From: Apostichopus japonicus
Taxonomy: Eukaryota; Echinodermata; Holothuroidea; Aspidochirotida; Stichopodidae
DNA length: 64,000 nucleotides
Reading direction: 5' to 3'
Assembly: GCF_037975245.1 (NCBI RefSeq)
Contig: NC_092577.1
Coordinates: 20,086,898-20,150,897, forward strand
A program made the translations under genes and the position numbers. The notes under the pieces were generated by a model. The model had not been told where the DNA came from. It was given only the letters and a program-made list of their open reading frames with translations, and searched no databases. Within the stretch, counting starts at the first letter, position 1. The number at the start of each line of letters is the position of its first letter. Below, in pieces: positions 42,301 through 51,300 of this stretch.

Positions 42301-45300
42301 CGTTAATCCCTGTATATTATCTTGCATAGTCTTCATAAGTCCCGTTAATCCCTGTATATTATCTTGCATAGTCTTTCAAAAATCCTGTATAATCCTGTAA
42401 ATTATCTTTCATAGTCTTCATAAGTCCCGTTAATCCCTGTATATTATCTTGCATAGTCTTCATAAGTCCCGTTAATCCCTGTATATTATCTTCCATAGTC
42501 TTTCGAAAGTCCTGTACAATCTTGTAAATTATCTTGCATAGTCTTACAAAAGTCCTGTACAACCCTGTATATTATCTTTCATAAACTTTTTAAATTCATG
42601 TAAAATCTTGAAATTTGTTTGCATATACTTTTAAAAGTCCTTTACAATTCTTGTCTTGCATAGTCTCTCAAAAGTCCTGTTATTTTCCTGTAAATTATCT
42701 TGCATAGTCTTTCAAAAGTCCTGTACAATCCTGTAAATTATCTTTAATAATCTTTCAAAAGCCCTGTATATTATCTTGCATAGTCTTTTAAAAGTCCTGT
42801 ACAATCCTGTATATTATCTTTCAAAATTTGTTAATAATCCTGTGCAATGCTGTATATTTTCTTGCATAGCTTTTTCAAATTCATGTAAAATCTTGTAATA
42901 TTTGGGCAAAAACTTTTAAAAGTCCTGTACGATCCTGTAAATTATCTTTCAAAAGTCCTGTACGATCCTGTAAATTATCTTTCAAAAGTCCTGTTAAATC
43001 CTGTAAATTATCTTTCATAGTCTTTGAAAAGTCCTGTATAATCCTCTAAATTATCTTGCATAGTCTTTCAAAAGTCCTGTTAAATCCTGTAAGTTATCTT
43101 GCATAGTCTTTTAAAAGTCTTGTACAATCCTGTATATTATCTTGCATAGTCTTTCAAAAGTCCTGTTAAATCCTGTAAATTATCTTTCATAGTCTTTGAA
43201 AAGTCCTGTTAAATCCTGTAAGTTATCTTGCATAGTCTTTTAAAAGTCCTGTACAATCCTGTATATTATCTTGCATAGTCTTTCAAAAGTCCTGTGCAAC
43301 CCTGTAAATTGTCTTGCATAGTCTTCTAAAGGTCCTGTACAATCCTGTATATTATCTTGCATAATCCTTTAACAATTCTGCACAATCCTGTCATTTCTCA
43401 TGAAATTATATTAAAAGTTCAATGCAATTCTGTAAATAGTCTTACAAAACTCCTGTAAAACCTTGTAATTTTTCTTGCATTGTCTTTTAAAAGTCCTGTA
43501 TATTATCCTGCATTACATTTTAGTAATCCTGTACAATCCTGTAAATTATCTTGCACAGTCTTTTAAAAATCATGAGTACAATGTAAATATATTCTCGCAG
43601 ATTTCTAGTAAACTATGTCATGGGGAGGTAATAATTTATAACAATTTCTCTAAATCTCAAAACTCACACATGTACAACGAGAATGAAGGATTCCTGCATA
43701 TATATGAAGGATTCCTGTGTGCATATGTGAAGGATTTGTGTATGCAGGATACAAAATTCCTGCATGCATATGACTAATTATTTTGTATAAAGGATTCCTA
43801 CATGTGTATGAAGGATTCCTGCATGTGTATAGGCTGAGTGAAGGATCCTTGTAGGTTAATGAAGAATTCTTACATGTGTACGAAGGAATCCTGCATGCTT
43901 ATGAAGGATTCCTGTACATGCATCATGGAATCCTGCATGCATATGAAGGATTCTTGTACGTGAATGAAAGAATCCTGCATGTGTATGAAGGATTCCAGAC
44001 TGTGGCTGAAGGATTCCTGCTTGCATGTGAAGGATTCATGTTTGTTAAAGTAGATTTTTTATAGTGAATTCAAGAATCATGCATTTTTGTAAAGGAATCC
44101 TGCTCTACAATGAATAAATCAAGTTTCTAACACTTAGTGGTGTATAGTTCAATCTCCATTTGTAAGGAATCCTGTTCCATATACAGGAATCCTATAGGAT
44201 TCCTGCAGGATTCCTACAGGACTTTTTTGTATGGGGACATTTGACTTATTTCAAAATCAATAGGAATCATGTACTCAATATGGCTAACATATGTACCACG
44301 TAAGATATTAATCCAACTTGGGACTGCTGAGATAACGTGGTTACAAGCTTGGCATTACACACACATGACACACACACGCAGGTGTACATTACATTCAGTG
44401 CGAGGACTTCATTGAAATTTCCTTTATCCTAACTAATAGACGTAAAATTGACAATACCCTAACCTTTGTCTTCTAATGACTTGAAAGTTGAAAATCACAT
44501 TGTACTGTAGTTCTTCCAAGAACTTCCTTTGTTCAAGTCCTCGGACGTTATTACCCTACATGTCCGCACATACCAACATGATTGCATAGATTCATTGTGG
44601 CCAAGGCAAGTATGTCGTCCACTTTTTGAATTGTCAGAGTCATGATTTGTAGGGTCTGATATATGTGATGATTATCTAAGTATTTGCCAAGGTTGTTAAA
44701 TTGATCTTGGAAATGTAAATATTTCTGAATAATACTGCAAAATTAATGTGCAAGGACTTGGAAAAAATCCCCCCCCCCACTGTGGGCCCTGATGTAGTCT
44801 GCCTGTGTCACTACCAAAAATAAATCATACCATGTTTAAAACCCTATCAAAAATTGAGCACTCACGAATTTACATAATACAGGTAATCTATAATATTTTT
44901 TTACTTAGGCATATGTGCACAGTGAAATTTAGTGTGATTCAACATTGAAGGAAGGTCAAACTTACTCATTTCGGGTCAAAAGGAGGACAACAACATCAAT
45001 AGCTTTCCCAGCTGATGCCTGTTGGGTATATGGGCGATACCTTTGATGGGTCCCTCTGCTAGATGATCCTCTCCTAGCCGGAGCCTGCCCACGTCCTTGC
45101 CCTCGACCACCAAAACGGAACAGGTTCCGCATTTCCTCATGGGCAGTCTGAAACACATTCCTACAATGAATGTCAAAAGAGCATTATGTAAATTAAAAAA
45201 CTATGAAAGGTATGTCATGTGTCACTTAATTGTGAACAACGTTTTTTTGTAGTTAACCATTTGGGGAAATAATTTCTTTTCCATTTTCATTTGCAAGATT

Positions 45301-48300
45301 ACTGCCTAACGTGTAATTATGTATTTGTGAAATCTGATAAGATAATGTCTCTTTCTGATAACTGTCTTGTCACATATTATATTAATGAGTGTAGAATACA
45401 TTGAATTATATTATATATAATATATTGAGTTCATACCCTTACAAACTGTTTGAAAGTTATGTTGACCCACATGCATAGTGCATGTAGATTCAGCCCTACA
45501 TGAATTTGGTACGAGTTATATTCTTGTTCAAGTCAAAATTTGTCCTGTGCATACATGCACATTTTGTGTCTACATGCGCGCATCATGCACAGAGGTGATG
45601 ACCTACATGTACCATTTGCCCACATGTAAACGATGAAATACAAAACAAGGAAACAAAATTGCACTTTCAGGGTACAAATACAATCGTCCTAAAGTTTAAT
45701 TTAAAAAAAATAATAATGTAAGTATAATAACTTTGATACAATTTAAGTAACATTTTATTTTCTTCTTGGCCTTTTAAAATTTATTTTCATTAAATAATGA
45801 GTCTGATGGCTTGGTCATAAATTGGGACCCTGATTCAGTTTTGCTTTCCTATTTTGAGAAGAATTTTCTTGAAAAGCTGATTTTTTTGGCCTATCCTAAA
45901 TGTGATTTTGTGCTTCCGCCTCAGGTCTACAAAGACCTAGGGCCCTGTAGGGGCCTAGCCTAGGCCTAACTTAGTAATTACAGTATGTTACAAAAACCTT
46001 AATCATTCTAGTTATATGAAGCTTTGTGTAACGTACCGTTGTTAGGTCATGGACTAGCACTAGCGTAGGCTAACTGGTTAGGCTATATATCACTTTACCA
46101 TAGCTAGCCTAGGCTTATAGGGCTAGGCCTAGCCTAGGGGCCCCTAAGATAATTTGGTACTAACACTGCAGTTGGGCTAACTCTCCAGTACAGTTATGCA
46201 ATTTGTTAGGCTAAGCCTACCTGTTAGTGTTTGTTGGACGCTCTCGATCTCCCACCACTCTCATTACTTGTCTTGCGACAGGCTCAGCAAGTCTATTTAC
46301 TAATGAAGAAAACTCGCTTTCCGTAAAGTTATTCGACATGTTGAAAGCACTGAGTGTTATAGGTCAGTGGTTGAAAGGTTCGATAGTGTTTGGCGGACAG
46401 ATAACGTAGCTTTTGCCCTATTCTTCTATTACATTACAGTGTAGGTATATACTGAAGCACTAGTATATATACTATACAAGTCCTTTTCCCCGCGCTCCGT
46501 CGAAAAAGTTGATCAACATTACCGATCGTACACATGGTGCTCGCGAACGCGATTTGCATAACGGCTCCTCCCACTCGCGTGCCATTCACACTTTTATAAT
46601 CTATATATGTAACCGCGCCGAACATGACAAAATAGTATATAATATATAAAGGTTATAACGAACAATATATATATATGTTATGCGATATATATATGATATG
46701 CAATATATATAGGTTATGCATAACGTATATATATGAAGAACAAACATAAGTCATATATATTACTATTATTATTATATGGTATATAATATTGTCACATATG
46801 ACACTTCATATAGTAGCATTTAAACTTCTCAATGCATTCACAATTCTGTGAATTAAGCATTTATCCAGTTAAGGCTGATCATGCAGTTACACATTACATA
46901 CAATGGGGTTACCATATCACTGTGGGGTTATTAAGGTTTTACACATTACATGCTATGGGGTTGCCATATCAGTGTGGGGTTTATTAAGGTGTTATAGTTA
47001 CTAAATGAGTAGAAATTAACTGCATGTATCTACTTTCATTGGCACCTTCTTCCTTGAGAAATGAATCCCCACAGACACTCATTTCTGGGGTAATTGTTTG
47101 CAAACATTGAGATTCTTATTATTTCGCATAAATCAGCTTGTGTGTATACCACTGCGGGGTCATTGCTGTACAAAAGGGCCAAGCATTGGACCTAGATTTA
47201 CATCCACCATTGAAATACTGAATCATCATGAGGTTGTGTACAATAAACCCCAATGTCTTCATCATTCTGGAAAGAGACACTGTTTTGATCAATCCGAGAT
47301 TGCAATTTAAAGATAAACAACCAATCATGTGGATTTTAACCTTTGAAATAAGCCACTGCCATTATCAAATTAAACATGGTGTTTTGAAGATTCATTGATT
47401 CCCTTGGGATATACACTAAGAGAACTTCTACCTCTTAGTTCGTTGTTAAAACATGAGCAGAGATTGTCTTCTCCCTGTATTAAACCACTCTGGAGAACTA
47501 CTCTACCTAACAATAGCTGGACAAATACCTTGACACGGTACCAGATCTTTCATACAAAGAATTACTCTTAGGTATAACTTTGCAAATGCAGTGGAAAACC
47601 TTCCTTTTTGCCTATCCTGAAATTACCTGTGATATTTGAAGTATTGGTTTCTTTGGTATCTTGGGGTCTCTGTGCCACTTCGACATCGCGAGTTTCCATC
47701 ACTATGAACAAATAATGGGAAGGTATTCAGAAAAGGGAACTGTCTATCAAGAGACTGTATATCAGAGGGACCTGTTGTGTTCTCTTTATTTAGCAATATC
47801 ATCCATGTTTTCCTAACAAAGTACCCACAAGCAACGAATGTTTCATTGAATTACACCAAATCAAAAGTCCATTATGACAATAATATAAGGATAGGCTAGT
47901 AAGTATGGCCCTGGTATTGACCTTTCACCTTTGTATTTCAACAACATAATTCATCTTGAGACCTCACCATACAATTTTATGGTGTAAGCGCTAAAGAGCA
48001 ACTCTGTTCAGTAACAGTTCTGTGAATCCATATTTTATCTACATAAAGGTGTATTCATACATTACAATATATATTTTTTGGCATTGCCCCTTTGTTTTGA
48101 ACTTGTTGGAGTGGTTTGTCCTGGACCGACCGTTTAACGGGAGACCGTTCCTGGTCGGTAGGACAGGGTTTTGTTTTGTATGGATTAGATCCTCCAGTTT
48201 GTTCCGTTGCTGTGTTGCAGCGTATTATTTATGTTTGTTCTGTTGTAAAAAAACTTATTTGGAGGAATAGATGTGATGTTGTTTTTAGGGGGAAATTTGC

Positions 48301-51300
48301 CAGTTGGCAGGCAGTCCTGGAGGCGGTGAAGTCTGACATTCGCCTTCAGGTCGAAGGCGATTTTCGCCGTTTATCTAGGGCTGCCTTTTTTGGACGGTGG
48401 TGTGCTGGGGAAGGGTGTTTTGTTTCGCTGCGTGCTGGTCGTCCTTTTGTAGTTTTTTAATATTTCAGTGGGGGGTTGGGCGTTTTGTCTCTGCAGGTCG
48501 GTGAGCGTATGTACTTTTTTTGGCTCGCTTGACCTGAGGTTCGTTTGTAAGAATGGGATGGTTTGGTAGTGCCGTTTGGCCGTGACGTTTTGTATCCCGT
48601 ATGACGGGTCACGTAAAAAGTACAATATATGCAATGGGTATTTATATTACCATGTCACTGTGGGGTTAACTAATGTTCTATATATCGCCAAGTACAAGAA
48701 ATTTCCACTCTTCTTCCTTCTGCATCCGAACTACCTCCAAAGGGAATAACATCTATTGAAACCCTAATATGTGTATCAATTGTATTGAAATTTACAATGC
48801 TATTTATCAAGAATGTGACATTGGCTTGTGTGTTCACCATTACAGGGTGTCGAGCTGACAGTTGAGAAGCATTTGTGGTCCAAATTATAGCATACTAAAA
48901 CTGCAACAAGTTTTAAAAAAGCACTTTCCTTGAGTTCATTACTTTCTTGTTCTCCATCACAAATGAACCAACATAATCCAGGGTAGTAATAAAAACAGTT
49001 ATCATACTTTACGCAAACTGTTAATAATTACCTTTGCCCTTGACTGTCCCTGGATGTCCAGCTGACATCTGTAAAGTAACAATTAAGCATGAAACATATT
49101 AATGGAGTTTAAATCATATGCAACTATTTTATCAAGGGTCTTCCTTAACTAATGAACACATCATAATTGTGATATTGAAATCAACAAACTTGAAACAAAA
49201 TCAAATGGCTTTATACTATGAACCTGAAAATCAAGTATCAAGAGTACAAGTTGAGTTTGGGTCGGCTGGTGTGAAGAGATATCATGAACATGTCTCACTC
49301 TTACCTTGAGTCTCCATTCACTATCTGGCTGCCCGTAGTCAAATCTGATTTCATCCCCTACTTCAATGTTGTTTAGGCAATAAACAGCAATGATGGGAAT
49401 GTTGTCCACGTACACCTTTTTGACAACACCACCAGCTTTCTTCGGCCTCCACTCGTCATTAGCGTACCTGCCAAGCCTCTCGCTGAGTGTTGCATCATAA
49501 CTGAAACGATCATGACCAAAAACAACAAATGTCTACAAGATATTTAAATCCAAGAAACAGGTAGAGAACAGGGTCCAAAAAGGATTTTGGTGAATTTAAG
49601 CAAAATCCTATTTACAATATTTATTCCGACTATAGCATTACTACAGTATAGAGTACTGCAAAGTGGAAAATTATCTGTAAAGCACCCTGAAAAAGACACA
49701 TGAAATACCCGTCTCCCAGAAATAGATGTAGACCACAATACTACTTAACAGTAATATTCAGGAAGGAGTTCATTCAGCAGCCACTTAAAGGTGAGTATTT
49801 AGCATATATATTACCCTATGGTTTTTGAAAATATGACCCTATTTTTGGCAATATTTTGCCCTATGAGTTTTCGATATATTTCCGTATGATTTCTAAAACA
49901 TGTTGCCCTATGATTTTCTTAATTGCAATGCTTTTTTATAGAATAATAAAGAGTTAAAGGATTGTATGCAAAGCAAAAATGCTAGGGAATGGAGATATTC
50001 AGCAAGTTAACGGAAGGAACAACACCTACTATTGACTCCTATACAACTGAACTTGAAGATTTAATGAAAGGAAAAAATTTATAGACAAACATGTATATTT
50101 CTACTTTTAACAGAACCCTCATTCTATGTTAGAATGTTTGTTTTTTCTTGAAACTGAGTGTAAGATCAATTTGTAAAGCTTAATGCTTGCAAACTACAGG
50201 TCATAGTACAGGTCAGAAATGACCTAAAATTTAATTACAGTCTCAGTCTTACTTATTGATCTAAAAACAGTGCAGGTCTTAAATGCTCAGGAAAAAAGAA
50301 AATATTTAGAATAATGTGATTGTTTTTAGAAGCAGAGTTTTCTCTCAGTCCCCTTGCTCTTCTTGTCTTGGACTGCAATAAAATGAAGCATTTTAACACT
50401 TACCTTGTTTGTAGTAACACCCAGCATCTCAAACAATTCTAGGTCACTATTTGCTATGAAGAGTGGAAAATTTGAACTGTATAAACTTCAGGAATTAAAA
50501 CAGTGCAGGCATGCTATGCAATGAAGAATGGAAAAAATTAACTGTTTAAACTCCAAATTCTGGCAAACATATAAAAATGCAATGTTAATGGAAAATTTGA
50601 ACTGTTTAAACTTTTAATTCTCGCAAAACATATAAAAATGAAATGTTAACAGAAGAAACTTGAAGACTTAAACCGTGCAGGCATGCTATGTAATGAAGAG
50701 TGGAAAGAATTAACTCTTGCAACTCCAAATTCCGGCAGACATATAAAAATGCAATGTTACCAGAAGAATCTTGAAGACTTAAAAATGGGCAGGAATGCTA
50801 TATAAAGTGTTTTATTCTCATAAACTCATTTCAGCTAGACTGAGAAAGCAAAGCCACAATCATGGTTTGATTTAAGAACCGCAAAGGAAGAAATAAAATT
50901 GCCTCCATTTACTTAAATTTAACAGGGCACCAAGGCTTGATAATGTGGCCAAAAAGCATGAATTTTCCATGCGTATCGAATTGAATCCCAGTGTTTTGTC
51001 AATTCAAAGGGTATTGCAGCCAGCTATGCATTTACTTTACTTCATATATATTTGAAAAACATTTTTGCCAAGAAGTTGATTGTTTTTATGTCTCACTTTG
51101 CGAAACAGCTTTGGAAAAGAAGTACATCAATGTGTAGGTGCGATTATATGGTACCGATATTAGCAAAGAGACTACTTAGTTTATTACAGTTTGTTTACAT
51201 CAAACACATCATGCTGTAATGCTGCAACCCCACAATAAAGCTCCTGTACGTTGAACAACATAAGCTACTTTTGACCACAAATAGAAGGCAATTTAGACTC

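Larger units (their letters stand above)
31564..44235. mobile_element. Nested EnSpm/CACTA-type transposon, 12.7 kb
   Basis: Ends share CCCATACAAAAAAGTCCTG in inverted orientation. A 2-bp GA repeat flanks it (31562-31563 and 44236-44237), and the flanks rejoin to a normal unit of the surrounding repeat family. Large inverted subterminal arrays lie at both sides. Contents: BEN-domain gene on minus and Tnp2/DUF4218-type transposase on plus, transcribed divergently. The superfamily comes from the transposase; the termini are CCCATAC rather than the classic CACTA. It sits in intron 2 of the HECT gene, so it arrived after the 37-kb element existed. Confidence 0.82.
21123..46339 (-). pseudogene. Nine-exon NZF/HECT E3 ubiquitin-ligase-like gene of the 37-kb element
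   Basis: Exons on minus: 46339-46221, 45160-44966, 30054-29899, 29607-29460, 28073-27830, 27158-26570, 25599-25492, 24229-23947, 21355-21123; all junction phases match. About 691 residues. Order: short N-terminus (MSNNFTESEF); Arg/Gly-rich stretch; two exons encoding a compact domain of unknown kind (KPEGQTLVVPRLAQGEKMSG); acidic start then Ser-rich stretch; RanBP2/NZF finger (CPQCTFLNSSYTDYCEIC); HECT N-lobe (VHFEGEEGIDAGGLIRE); HECT C-lobe (ILAKFATGSS) with the thioester-type Cys in ANTC. HECT ligases take ubiquitin onto that Cys and pass it to a substrate. Lesions are in exon 6: a one-base error at the T-run 26802-26810 and a TGA at 26738-26740. The second intron holds the CACTA element. 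The link to transposition is inference. Confidence 0.8.
9810..46810. mobile_element. 37-kb integrase-HECT DNA transposon with TIRs
   Basis: Both ends carry inverted repeats starting TATGAAGTG, about 278 bp on the left and 247 bp on the right, flanked by identical 6-bp TAGTAG. The sequences outside the two ends are adjacent in the uninterrupted paralogue at about 3500-3530, giving an independent empty-site check. Cargo: a spliced DDE integrase from the left end, a spliced NZF/HECT ligase-like gene from the right end, tail to tail, plus a nested 12.7-kb CACTA element that inflates the length (about 24.3 kb without it). A 6-bp duplication fits integrase-type insertion as in Polintons, but no polymerase, ATPase, protease or capsid gene was found. 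Both cargo genes have frame lesions. Superfamily membership is unresolved. Confidence 0.85.

Noticed and set aside
9810-46810. Polinton/Maverick identity
   Set aside because: The 6-bp duplication and integrase fit, but no protein-primed DNA polymerase, packaging ATPase, protease or capsid reading frame is present, and the TIR tip is TATGAAG rather than an AG start.
50399-50455. Small exon with acceptor TTCATAG and donor GTAAGT between SET exons
   Set aside because: Its phase does not fit between the exons ending 51556 and starting 49500, and the SET domain is complete without it.
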